This document shows positions 35,119 to 45,200 of a stretch of DNA of 64,000 nucleotides, piece after piece. The translations under genes were made by a program, and so were the position numbers. A model generated the notes under the pieces. It ran no database searches, was not told the DNA's origin, and saw only the letters and a program-made list of their open reading frames with translations. Positions within the stretch are counted from its first letter, which is position 1. Each line of letters starts with the position of its first letter. This DNA is from CAZEVY01 sp964515555 (GTDB lineage: Bacteria > Acidobacteriota > Terriglobia > Bryobacterales > Bryobacteraceae), in contig CAZEVY010000002.1 in assembly GCA_964515555.1 (NCBI GenBank), positions 111,499 to 175,498 of the forward strand, given 5' to 3'.

Positions 35119-36381
35119 TCAGTTATTGAGACGGACCTTGTTGACCGAGTCCCACTGGGACATGTCGGAGAGAATCACGCGGTCGCCGACCTTCAGGCCT
35201 TCCAGTACTTCGATCGTGTTGACCGCGGTCCGCCCGAACTTCACCTGGACGCGGGAAGCGGTGCGGCCATCGGCGTCGTACTTGAACATCTGCACGGTTC
35301 CGTTGGGCTGCGCGAACGCCGGCCGCTGCACTTGTACCACGTCCTCCAGATGCTCGAGCACGATGTTTCCATCGACGTTCAGATCCGGGCGGGCCCCCTG
35401 CGGCAACTGGCCGAGCAGCCGCACGTCGACCGTCACCGTGCCTTCCCGCGCCGAGGGGTCGATACGCGAGACCACCCCGGCGATTACGCCGTTGCGGGTG
35501 TCGACCTCGGCCTTCTGCCCGATCATGATTTCCTTCGCCTGCGTTTCAGCGACTTTTAGCTCCGCCTTCAGCCGCTGGGGCTGGACCACCTTGGCGAGCA
35601 CGGTCCCCGCCGGGACACGCTGCCCCACCTGGACCGGAACTTCCTGCAACACGCCGGCGGCCCCGGCGCGCACCTTGAGTTGCTCCTGCTGGTCCTTCTT
35701 GAGGCCATGGAGGGCCTTTAGCTTCTCGATCTTGGAGCGCTGCACGGCGACCTGCGCGTCAATCGATTCGCGCTTGATCGCGAGACGCTCCTTCTCCACC
35801 CGGAGCCGTTTCTCGAGCTCGTCGGCCTTGTTGCGGCTGAGCTTGTGGGTAAGGTCTGCGGTGAGGCCGAGCTTCAGCAGCTCGGCGTCGCGGTCGGATT
35901 GCAGCTTGGCCTGCTGGTATTCGGACTCGATTCGCGCGACCTCGGCCGTCTGGTTCAGCCGCTCGCTCTCGAGCCTCACCCTAAGGTCGGCGAGCTCGGC
36001 CTCGGCGCCGCGCACCTGGTAATCGGCGTCGGCGGCGTCCAAATCCACCTGCTGGTTGGTGAGGAGCATCAGTACGGTCTCGGGCTGCACTTGCGCGCCC
36101 GGCTTGAGAATGATTCGCTCGACCCGGCCGTCGGTCACCGACGGAATCCAGAGGATATCCTCGGGAACCAGCGTGCCGAGGCCGCGCACGTTGCGAACCA
36201 TCGGCCCGCGCTTGACTGTGTCGGGCCAGACCGTCGACCCTTCGACCACGGGCGCGGCCGGTTCCAGCCTCCAGACGGCGACCGTGATGGCCGGAACCGT
36301 GATCAGAACGACGGCCAGAACGATGATCCGGCGAATCCATCGTCTCTTCCCGGCGTCTTTGCGGACGATATCCATTGCCAT
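35119..36381 (-). CDS. Periplasmic adaptor of the ABC exporter (MacA/HlyD family)
   Basis: 420 residues. An N-terminal membrane anchor (IIVLAVVLITVPAITVAVW) is followed by a barrel-sandwich hybrid half and a long coiled-coil hairpin (about 100-220, rich in Glu/Arg/Leu). The other lipoyl half then comes with AGVLQEVPVQVGQRVPAGTV, and a β-barrel and membrane-proximal domain complete it. It links the permease to an outer-membrane factor, which is not encoded here. First gene of the operon. TACAAT at 36436-36441 (minus strand) is a possible -10, and GAGGAG precedes the ATG. Confidence 0.92.
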   Translation of the reverse strand: MAMDIVRKDAGKRRWIRRIIVLAVVLITVPAITVAVWRLEPAAPVVEGSTVWPDTVKRGPMVRNVRGLGTLVPEDILWIPSVTDGRVERIILKPGAQVQPETVLMLLTNQQVDLDAADADYQVRGAEAELADLRVRLESERLNQTAEVARIESEYQQAKLQSDRDAELLKLGLTADLTHKLSRNKADELEKRLRVEKERLAIKRESIDAQVAVQRSKIEKLKALHGLKKDQQEQLKVRAGAAGVLQEVPVQVGQRVPAGTVLAKVVQPQRLKAELKVAETQAKEIMIGQKAEVDTRNGVIAGVVSRIDPSAREGTVTVDVRLLGQLPQGARPDLNVDGNIVLEHLEDVVQVQRPAFAQPNGTVQMFKYDADGRTASRVQVKFGRTAVNTIEVLEGLKVGDRVILSDMSQWDSVNKVRLNN

Positions 36382-36636
36382 GGCTTCACTCCTCGGAGTG
36401 CACGCCCGCGGCCAGTCGCCGGGACCTGCTATCCGATTGTACCGAAAGGAGAACTCTGGTCTTCGCCGGTGGCGTTCTGTCCGCTTTTGGGACGCCTTGT
36501 CCGTGGTCGAACGCCGACCGGGGTGCTGCCATTGGCGATATATACGTCCCGCGGGCGGTCGGGTTCCCTGTCATTGGAGTGCTTATGAGTAGGAGACGCA
36601 AAAAACGTCCGACGGTTTGTAGAATCTTTGAGGATG

Positions 36637-36652
36637 GCGGGCCTAAGCCCGC
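36637..36652 (-). terminator. Perfect hairpin downstream of the PadR-linked permease
   Basis: GCGGGC and GCCCGC form a 6-bp stem with a CTAA/TTAG loop, six bases beyond the permease stop. No T-run follows on the minus strand. It may be a weak terminator or a REP-like palindrome that protects the 3' end. Confidence 0.35.
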
Positions 36653-36658
36653 GCGACT

Positions 36659-39153
36659 TCAGCCGCGACGCAACGCCTCGATCAGGTCCACCTTCATCGC
36701 GCGACGTGCCGGAAAGTAGCAGGCCGCTGCGGCGACTGCGGTCAATAAAAGCGAGACGGCAAGGAACGTCATCGGATCGCTGGCGGTAACCCCGAACAGG
36801 AGACTTGATCCGGCCCGGCTCAGCCACAAGGCTCCCACGAGCCCGAGCAGCAGGCCCGCCAGGCTCAACCTCAACCCCTCGCCGATTATCATGCGGAAAA
36901 TCTCCCCGCCCTTCGCGCCGACCGCCATGCGGATTCCGATTTCCTGGGTGCGCGTCGCGATGGAGTATTGGATGAGGCCGTAGATCCCGACAGCGGCCAT
37001 CAGCAGCGCCACGATGGAGAAGCCGATCAGCAACGAGGTCTGAAAGCGACGCTGGGCGAGGTAGGTCCCGAACTGCTGTTCCAAAAGCGCTACTTCCGAG
37101 ATCGGTGCATTCTTCTCCACGCCACGCACAACCGCCCGTAGTGCCCCGGCCATCGCCAGCGGGTCGTCCAGCGAGGTTCGTATGAATAGGTCCATGTTGC
37201 GCGGAGGAGGACTTTGCGTGAGCGGTACGAACATCTGCGGGAACGGTTCGCGCTCAGGCCCCTGGACCCGAATGTCGGCCACCACGCCGACGACTGTGTA
37301 CCAGGGGTTGCCGGGATTCCGCGGGCCCAACTGGAACCTCTTGCCCACTGGATCCTGCCCAGGCCACGAGCGTCGAGCCATTGAGTCGTTAATCATCGCG
37401 ACCGGCGGAGCATTCGGCCCATCCCCGACCGAAAAGAAGCGGCCTCGGAGCAGCCGCGCACCTATGGCATTGAAGAAGCTCGCGCTGACCTCTTCTCCAG
37501 CAAACTGCAGGCGCTCGGACACGGCTCCGTCGTCCCGTTCGACAGTGACGACCTGTTCCCTGTTGTTAGCAATGAACAGCTCGCCGATGACGCCGGCGTT
37601 TTCCACTCCCGGCGCCGCCTGAATCGTCTCGAGCACGCGCTGATAAAAGTGTCGTTTCGCGGGGATGCTGAAGGTAATTGGGGCGGACAGTTCCATCACA
37701 AGCACCCGCTCCGGCCTGAATCCCGGATCAATGCTGTTCACGTGCCACCAGCTTCGAGCGAGCAAGCCGGCGCCCGCGAGCAGTACGATCGCGAGCGCAG
37801 AATCCGCCACCACGAGCGCGCGGCGGATTCTCCGGGTGGCCGCTCCACCCGAGACACTTCTGCCACCCTCCTCGCCGGAGATACGCGGCCCGCGGCGCAA
37901 CGTCGCGAGCGCGGGCGCCAGTCCCACCAGAATTGCCGCGAGCGCCGAGACGGTCGCCGCCCAGCCGAGGACGCGGAGATCGAGGCTTATTTCCTTCAAG
38001 CGCGGCAAGTTGGCAGGGCCAAAGGCGCGGATGAGGCCAAGGCCTTCGACGGCGAGCAGCGTGCCAATCAGTCCCGAGACGGCGGCGAGCAGGGCGCCTT
38101 CGGTAAGCAGTTGCCGCACGATCCGTCCGGCACTCGCTCCCAGCGCAGCGCGAACGGACATCTCGCGCGCGCGGGCGACGCTGCGCGCCAAGGAGAGACT
38201 GGTGACGTTGGCGGCGGCGATGAGGAACACGCAAAACACGGCGCCGCCGAGCATCCACAATCCCAATCGCGATTGGGGTCCGACCATGTAATGACTCAAC
38301 GGGACGACGCTGATGACCCGGTTCCTTGCGGCCGCCGGCAATTGATCGTTTAGGCGGCGGGCGACCGTGTTCATCTCCGTCTGGGCCTGATCGAACGTCA
38401 CGTCCGGTCGAAGTCGTCCAACGACGAACCACGCTTCTCTGCCCCGCGTGTTCGGGCGGCTCGGGTGCGGCTCCCACACGTCTGCAACGAGCCGCCCGAC
38501 TTGGAAATCGGNNNNNNNNNNNNNNNNNNNNNNNNNNNNNNNNNNNNNNNNNNNNNNNNNNNNNNNNNNNNNNNNNNNNNNNNNNNNNNNNNNNNNNNNN
38601 NNNNNNNNNNNCCGGTCAGGAACGTGGTCACGGCATCGAAGGTGGCCATATCCCCGAAGCTCTGACTTTGACTCCGCCACTGTTCGACATCCCAAAGCGC
38701 CGATCTGCCCTCCCGAAAGTTCCGGGCCGGATCCTCGGTCCATAACATCGCCAGTTGTTCGGGCGACCGATACGGAAGCGGCCGGAGCAGAACCGTATTC
38801 AGGACGCTGAACATTGCCGTATTGGCGCCAATCGCCAGCGCCAGCACCGCTACCGCGGTGATCGTGAATCCAGGACTTTTTCGGAGGGTCCGCACCGCGT
38901 AGCGCAAATCCTTCGCGGTTGTTTCGACCATGGAGAATGTCCTTCTCTCCCGGTATGTTTCCCTCATCGGTTCGATGCCTCCGAAGCTGCGCAATGCAGC
39001 ATTTCGCGCTTCCGCGGGATTCATCCCCGTCTTGAGGTTGTCCTCCACCTGCATCTCCATGTGAAAGCGCAGCTCGTCATCCAACTCGCGCTCCAGCCGT
39101 TTCTGCCCGAACAGGCCACGCACTCGGGCGGCCACTACGCGAGCCCAACTCAT
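36659..39153 (-). CDS. PadR-linked MacB/FtsX permease with prefix domain (interrupted by assembly gap)
   Basis: A single permease read in two frames across 100 N. The 5' part (from 39153) starts with the acidobacterial permease prefix LERELDDELRFHMEMQ, then FTITAVAVLALAIGANTAMF. After the gap, FtsX/MacB-PCD cores follow (VFCVFLIAAANVTSLSLARS, VALLMAAVGIYGLIQYSI), and the end ARRAMKVDLIEALRRG is typical. The frame change across the N run is a placeholder effect. Alignment with the sister permease suggests about 80 residues are missing. Its ATG overlaps the PadR stop (ATGA), so regulator and permease are coupled. Substrate unknown; many such orphan permeases lack a linked ATPase. Confidence 0.9.
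38512..38611. other. Assembly gap (100 N)
   Basis: Exactly 100 N, a standard scaffold placeholder. It lies inside the PadR-linked permease and hides part of the first periplasmic domain. Confidence 0.99.
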
Positions 39154-39521
39154 CCTCCTTCCTCCGCCAATCCTCCTGGATCGGCGGCCAGGAAGCGCTC
39201 AATCGTCGACGACATGCGCCTCCATTCACCGGTCTCCTTGGCGAGCCGCCTCCGCCCGGACGCGGTGATGGAGTAATACCTCGCCTTACGGTTTTTCTCG
39301 GACGCTCCCCATTTGGAGGCGATCCACCCCTCCTGCTCCATTCGCAACAGGGCTGGATAAAGCGTCCCCTGGTTGAGTTGCAGCACGTCCTTGCTGATCT
39401 GCTCGATGCGGCGCGCGATACCATAACCGTGCAGCGGTCCGAGCGTCTCCAGCGTTCGCAGAACCAGGAGAATGAGTGTGCCCTGGAGTACGTCCGCCTT
39501 GCCTGTGGCCGCATTTCCCAT
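39150..39521 (-). CDS. PadR-family transcriptional regulator
   Basis: 123 residues with the PadR winged helix: DVLQGTLILLVLRTLETLG, LHGYGIARRIEQ, LNQGTLYPALLRMEQEGW and RKARYYSITASGRRRL, followed by a short helical dimerisation tail. It overlaps the permease start by four bases, the usual acidobacterial arrangement. It most likely represses its own promoter, where an 8-bp inverted repeat flanks the -10 box, and is released by a ligand or stress handled by the permease. Confidence 0.94.
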   Translation of the reverse strand: MGNAATGKADVLQGTLILLVLRTLETLGPLHGYGIARRIEQISKDVLQLNQGTLYPALLRMEQEGWIASKWGASEKNRKARYYSITASGRRRLAKETGEWRRMSSTIERFLAADPGGLAEEGG

Positions 39522-39528
39522 TAGGTAA

Positions 39529-39568
39529 CCTACAGGGCTAGCATACCGCCGTTCCTGTAGGCGGTCAA
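39529..39568 (-). promoter_or_regulatory. PadR-permease promoter with overlapping inverted repeat (likely operator)
   Basis: On the minus strand TTGACC (39563-39568) and TATGCT (39540-39545) are 17 bases apart, a strong sigma-70 match. The inverted repeat CCTGTAGG/CCTACAGG (39529-39536 and 39554-39561, 17 bases between) brackets the -10 region. This placement suits steric repression by a dimeric PadR. The start codon lies 18 bases after the -10, so the leader is about 12 nt. Confidence 0.72.
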
Positions 39569-39669
39569 CAGAAAAGCACCGGTCGCCGGACGACGGATCT
39601 CTGTCCGCTCGGGACTTTCAGTCCGAATCCGCCGCGCCGGGCTCCCTGGCCCGGCTATCATCATTACCG

Positions 39670-40554
39670 GTGCACGAGATCCTGGGCCACCTGCGCGAGG
39701 GCATGCGCGTGCTTGACCTGGGATCCAAGACCGGCAGCTACGACGCCGCTTCGATTCCGGCGCTGAGCGTGCGGCTCGACCTCAAGTGGCATCGCCGGAC
39801 CCCGCCGGCCTTCTTCGTCCAGGGCGACGCCGCGCGCCTGCCGTTCGCCTCGCGCAGCTTCGACGCCGTAATCGCCAGCCACAGTCTGGAGCACTTCGAC
39901 AACCTCAAGGGTGCGATGCAGGAGATCGGCCGTGTCCTCAAGCGCGAAGGGGCGCTGTTCGTCGCCGTGCCCGACGCGCGCACGCTCACCGACCGCATCT
40001 ACCGCTGGGTTGGCCGCGGCGGCGGCCACGTAAACCTGTTCGACTCCGAAAAGAAGCTGATGGAGATGCTGGCCTGGTACTCGGGGTTGCGGCCGGTGGC
40101 CATCAAGGACCTCTATAGCTCGCTGAGCTTCCTGAACCGCCATAAGGACCCCGGTCCGCGGCCGCGGCGCTGGCGGCTGTTCTTCTCCGGCTACCAGACG
40201 CCGCTGGCGGCGTTAAACGCGATCCTTCGTTTCGCGGACCTCCGCTTCGGTACGCGCGCCAGCGTTTACGGCTGGGCGTTCTATCTCGGCGCCGTCGCCG
40301 AGGAGGTCGAGACACGCCCGTGGACCAACGTCTGCGTACGCTGCGGCGCCGGACATCCGTCGGACTGGCTGGAGGCCGTCGGCGCGGTCGGGCGATGGTG
40401 GTTCGTGAAGGTGTGGCGCTGCCCGGGCTGCGGGTCGCGGAATTATTTCACGCGGGATGAGGAGTTCGAGAAGAGTGGCCGGCGGCCTATTGCTCCGGAT
40501 TCCGCGGAAACTTCCAATACGGCAGCCGGACCCGGCCGAGCCGGGTGTCGATGA
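39670..40554 (+). CDS. Class I SAM-dependent methyltransferase with C-terminal zinc ribbon
   Basis: 294 residues. The SAM-binding motif is MRVLDLGSKTGSYDA, with LPFASRSFDAVIASHSLEHF as the post-motif of type-11 methyltransferases. The C-terminus has two Cys pairs (CVRCGAGH, CPGCGSRNYF) that look like a zinc ribbon. The GTG at 39670 is the first available start after an in-frame TAG at 39559; coding-like sequence before it (SLARLSSLP) hints that the N-terminus may be longer or lost. Its 3' end overlaps the converging gene by 68 bases. The substrate is unknown. Confidence 0.75.
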   Translation: MHEILGHLREGMRVLDLGSKTGSYDAASIPALSVRLDLKWHRRTPPAFFVQGDAARLPFASRSFDAVIASHSLEHFDNLKGAMQEIGRVLKREGALFVAVPDARTLTDRIYRWVGRGGGHVNLFDSEKKLMEMLAWYSGLRPVAIKDLYSSLSFLNRHKDPGPRPRRWRLFFSGYQTPLAALNAILRFADLRFGTRASVYGWAFYLGAVAEEVETRPWTNVCVRCGAGHPSDWLEAVGAVGRWWFVKVWRCPGCGSRNYFTRDEEFEKSGRRPIAPDSAETSNTAAGPGRAGCR

Positions 40555-42205
40555 AGAACTGGTCGGCGCGTATCGCCGGTGGCGCCTCGAAGCCCTCGAC
40601 CCCGCCGGCGGTCACGTAGTCGTCCTGCTCCACGCCATCGCCCGAGACGCCGAATCCGCCCACCATGCGGCCGCTCTTATAGAGCGGCGCCGACCCCGGG
40701 AAAAACACGATCCCCGACTGGTTCGCATTACGCGGCTGGCGTCCCTGCGTGCAGGGATTCCGCACGTCGAGATCGTAAAGCTGGTAAAAGGGTCCTGGAT
40801 CCGAGTTAAATATCCCGGACGGGAAGAAAATCTGCGACGTAAATCCGATGGTCCGGTTGGTCACCGCCGTGCCCGGCGGAACGCCCGGCAGGCGATCGAG
40901 CGGATGCGCGTCGGCGCTCGAGAAATAGACGACGTTGCGCGCCTTGGTCAGCGCGACGTCGATCGAAAAGATGGTCGAGTCCGGGTCGCGAAACAGTCCC
41001 AGAATGTTGCCCTGGAGATCGGTCACCGAGTAAACGAACTTGGCGCGCGTGCCGAGCGGCAGGCGAATGACGGCGCGCGTTCGCCGCGCCCGCGCCACGG
41101 CGCGTTCGATGATGCCGCGCACTTCGGCCTCGGTCAGCTCGGCGCTCGCCCGCGGTCCGACGATCCACTCGTCCGGCGCGGCGTTGCCCGCTCTCGGCGA
41201 CACCAGGTCTTCGGTACCTGCCGCCGCTGCCGGGCGCGTACCCTCCGGCTGCGTCGTTTGCTCGACCAGCGGAAGCCGGAAGCCGTCGATGTAGACCGCC
41301 TTGGGCGGCGGAATCGTCGCCTTGAAAAACCCGCCGATCACGGCGCTGAACGCCGCGAACTCAGCCACGTCCGGCGCCACCCCGCCCACGCCGATCCCGC
41401 CGATCATGTCGTCGCCGCGGTAGATCGGGAACCCGCCCGCCTGCGTCGTGATGCCGCGGCTGGGTCCGTCGCCGGAAAGATTGGTCGACCGCGGAAGAAG
41501 CTTGCCGGGCAGGAAGGGCGTCGTCCCGAGATCGCATCCGCGATTAGTGTTCTCGATCCCGTAAAGCGCCGCCGCCGGCTGGTTCGGAATCCCCTCGGGG
41601 AAATTCACGGTGCTGATCGACCGCACTGTGCGTGACGAAAGCGGTGCTTCGTTATGGCTGAAGAACGCCCCCGTGCGTGCCAGCGACAGCGCCGTCTCGA
41701 TGCCTTCGGTCGTCCGCCCGGTGCGCCCGCTGACACCTAAGGGCCGTCCCGCGCGATCCACCACGGCAACGACGAGTCGCGGATCGTCCACCGCCATCGC
41801 CGCCGCGTTCAGCAGCGTGCGCACTTCGGCCGGCGTCAGTTGCGCGGCCGTCTCGGCGTCGCGCGCGGGAAAGGTGGCCGCGTTGCTGCGCGCGCCGCCG
41901 GATTCGATCGAAATCTCCACGAAGCCGCCGCCCGCTTCCACCGGCATGTCGAACTCAACCATCCCGTCATCGCGCAGCGCCGCCGCGTAAAGCGCCGTAC
42001 CAATCCGCACCGCCACGTCGCCCGACATACCTTCGGCGGCGACCAGAAGCTTCTCCCCGGGCGCGGCCGGATCCTCGTCGGTCACCGCATCACGCGTGTC
42101 CGCCCGCAACACGATCGCGCGCGCGACGCCACCGCGCATTTCCGTGTGGAGCACCGGCTGCGCCGCGAGCGGGAGCAGGCAGAGAAGCAATGCCACGATG
42201 CGCAT
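40487..42205 (-). CDS. Exported protein with two HbpS/GlcG-like heme-binding domains
   Basis: 572 residues with a signal peptide (RIVALLLCLLPLAAQPVL). Two GlcG/HbpS-fold modules occur, near residues 130-300 (LTPAEVRTLLNAAAMAVDDP, VVDRAGRPLGV) and 360-560 (LTEAEVRGIIERAVARARRT, VTDLQGNILGLFRDP). Each ends with a GGIGVGG-type loop (GGIGVGGVAPD, GGFGVSGDGVEQ). Relatives bind heme or corrinoids in the periplasm. The ATG overlaps the stop of the decaheme cytochrome gene (TGATG), so it is coupled to that operon and may handle heme or act as a sensor there. This role is inference. Confidence 0.83.
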   Translation of the reverse strand: MRIVALLLCLLPLAAQPVLHTEMRGGVARAIVLRADTRDAVTDEDPAAPGEKLLVAAEGMSGDVAVRIGTALYAAALRDDGMVEFDMPVEAGGGFVEISIESGGARSNAATFPARDAETAAQLTPAEVRTLLNAAAMAVDDPRLVVAVVDRAGRPLGVSGRTGRTTEGIETALSLARTGAFFSHNEAPLSSRTVRSISTVNFPEGIPNQPAAALYGIENTNRGCDLGTTPFLPGKLLPRSTNLSGDGPSRGITTQAGGFPIYRGDDMIGGIGVGGVAPDVAEFAAFSAVIGGFFKATIPPPKAVYIDGFRLPLVEQTTQPEGTRPAAAAGTEDLVSPRAGNAAPDEWIVGPRASAELTEAEVRGIIERAVARARRTRAVIRLPLGTRAKFVYSVTDLQGNILGLFRDPDSTIFSIDVALTKARNVVYFSSADAHPLDRLPGVPPGTAVTNRTIGFTSQIFFPSGIFNSDPGPFYQLYDLDVRNPCTQGRQPRNANQSGIVFFPGSAPLYKSGRMVGGFGVSGDGVEQDDYVTAGGVEGFEAPPAIRADQFFIDTRLGRVRLPYWKFPRNPEQ

Positions 42206-45200
42206 CAACGCCCTCCCCTCGGCGGACCCGGCGGCGCGTTCGTCACCGTGTAGGGTTTCCCGTCCTTCAGGAACAGCTTTTCCATTTCCTTCCGGTTGAA
42301 AGGCCGCGCGCCTCGCCGGCCGAACACCGTAAGCTGGTTGCCGCTCTCGTCGACCGCGCGGTCGCGGTCAAGTCCCTTGGTCAGCGCCACCACCTCGCTG
42401 CCGTGCGCCGGGTAGGTCGCGATCAGTTCGGGATCGGGATCGGGACTGAAGCCCCAGATGCCGCGCGTTTTCTTCGGCGACATGATCTGCAGCACGCGCA
42501 GCCCGTTGTGCCCGTCGGCGACATAGGCGAACACGCTCGCGTTGGTCATGCCGACCTTCACGGCGCGCACGTCGTTCATCTTGCCCCCGGCGTTGAACCA
42601 GCGCACCGGGCCGGGCTTCTCCGGATTCTCCACGTCGATGATCGCCAGGCCGTCGTGTCCTCCCGCGACGTAGGCGTAGGTGCGGGCGACGTACACGTCG
42701 CGCGCTTCCTTAATGGGAACCGACGCCTTCACCACCGGCCGCGCGACGTCGGTGATGTCGACGATCTTCAATCCCTCGGCGTCGCACACGAATGCATAGC
42801 GGAACTGAATGGCGACGTTTCCGGCGCCCTTCATCGGGAGCGTCGTCAGCACGCGCGGCTTGGTGACGTCCGTCACGTCGACGATCACCAGCCCCTTCTC
42901 CGCCGAGACGTAAACGTAGTTCCCTGCGGTCACCACGTGGCGCGCACCCTTCAGGATGTTGTCGGGGTTGAAGACGACGTCCTTCTTGATGAAGTTGTTC
43001 CGCGGATCGCCATCGAGCAGCGTGGCCGCGTTGATCATGATCAGCCCCTCCTCATAGTCGGCGACGTAGAGGAAGGCGTACATCAGGTGAATCGGCTGCT
43101 CCTCGTTGACCGGGTCGCGCCGGCGCGCGGGGTCGACCCCGAGCGTCGTGGGCGAGGCGATCCAGCGGGCGTCTTTCGTCTTCACCGTGAAGCGCTGCCC
43201 GAACTTCGACACCGGCGCCGAGACGATGCGCTCGGCCAGCGCCTTGTTGTCCATGTTGGCGACGTCATAGATCTCCACGCCCTCGTGACCCTTGGCCGTG
43301 TACAGGTACTCGCCGCGCAGTTGCAGGCTGATCACGTTGCCGTGATGGTGGTGCGATTCCTTCAGCTCGCGCCCGCCCTTGACGAACTTGTCGAAGTCCT
43401 CCGGATAGGCGATCTTGTGCAGCTCGCTGCCGAGCACTGCCTGCGGCTCGTCACGCTCGGTCACCGCGACCGCCTTGAGGCCGTGGTGCCCCTCGCCGAT
43501 ATACAGCCACCGTCCGATGAAGTTGACGAAGTTGGTCCCCAGCAGCAGCGTCTGCGCCATCCAGGCGTTGTTGTCATTGGCGCGCGAGAGGTGGCAGTCG
43601 GTGCAGCCACGCGTCTCCTTCGTCCGCACCGTGTGCGGAAAGTGCGGGTTGTGCGCCTGCCCGCTGTAGCCTTCCGAGGAGATCGTCTGTTGCTGCGAGT
43701 AGATCCACTCGCGGTTGGCATTCTGAGAGCCGACCAGCACCGCGCTCGACGACCGCACCGGCACAATCTTGTTCTTCTTGACCGTCGAGTCGAGACCGAG
43801 CATGAACACGTCGTCGCGAACGACCTGGAAGTTGTATGTGGTGTAGTTGCGCGTGTCGACGTCGCCCTCCCAATGCAGCGCATTGCGCTTTACGTTGGCC
43901 TTCATCACGAGGTGGCAGCCGAAGCACGACGTCATCCACGAGGTGTGGCACGTGTAGCAGGCCATTTTCTCGTCCTTGTGGGCGAGCGACTCGGGCGACG
44001 CCGGCACGTCGCCCCAGGTCTGGTTGTCCTCGCGGATGGTCTTGGCAAAGCGCGCCTTCTCGTTGTAGTTGTACGATCCCGGACGCACCGAGTCGAACAC
44101 CTGCGAGACGATCCATTGCTTGTCGGGCTCCACCATGGAGCGCTGGATCAGTTTGCCTTCGCTCCACTCGAAGCGCCGCGCGCCGAACGAGGTCCGCAGC
44201 AGCGAAAGGTCGCGCGGGGGCGTTGGCGCCGCCGGGCCCGACGTCTTCAGCGTCGCGCGACGCGAAATCGACCCGTGGCAGTCGATGCACTCGATCTCGA
44301 CGGCCGCGCGCGCCTCGCCGTAGAGCTTCCCGTTGCCGTGGCTGTCCTGCTCGAAGTGGCAGTCGACGCAGTGCATCCCCATCTCCAAGTGGATGTCCTT
44401 GAGGTGCACGGCCTTCTTCAGGCGGTCGGGATCCTCGTAGTCGATGGGCCGGTCGTTGACGTCGAGGAACACGCCCTTGCGGTCGTGCTTGTACACCGCG
44501 CGATAGACCCAGCCGTGACTGTGGAAGTCAGCGAACTGCGTCTGCTTCAGCTTCGGATTCACCTTGTCCCAGAGGCTGTTGAGAAACTCGGGATCGGACC
44601 AGTTGCCGCGCAGCGACGCCGCCTCCGGGTTCTTCTGAAGCGACCGCAGCGCGTCCTCGGGCTTCCACTCCTTGCTGCGGGGCGGGTACATGCCGCCGGT
44701 CTCGGCGTCGGTCTCGTTGTCCCACCACATGTAGCCCGTGTACTGCGACGCGTAGGACGTTCCCGGATGCACGTGGCAGATCACACACTGGCTCGTGGGA
44801 ATCGCGCGTGTGAGCCGGTGTTGGATCGGGTGTCCGGACTCGTCCTTGTACTTGGGCAGGATGGTGGGGTCATTGGTGGCGCTGCGGCCGAGATGCCCGT
44901 ACTTCGCGTACGGCCCTGAGTGCACCGGGTCGCGATCGTTGGCGTAGATCACGTGACAGCCCGTGCAGCCCGATCCGCGAAAATCGCCCGGCTGGTCGTT
45001 GGTGCCCATAAAGCCGAGCAGGGGATCGAGCAGGCGCGTGCGCTGCATCCCCTGGAAGACCGGATCGGTTCGAGTCAGCGTCCCGAAGCCGCGGTTCGAG
45101 AGCCGCCCGTCTCCGCGCTCGAACACGCGCAGCGTGTTGCCCGGCTGCGACGGTTCGAACTGCGGCAGCGGCAGCAAGGTCGGGAGGATCCCCTTCAGGC

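Noticed and set aside
38398..39153. Frameshifted or split permease pseudogene
   Set aside because: The apparent frame change falls on the 100-N placeholder, so it is an assembly effect.
42190..44919. 909-codon plus-strand open frame
   Set aside because: It lies opposite the decaheme cytochrome, whose heme motifs are unmistakable; the plus frame has no motif.
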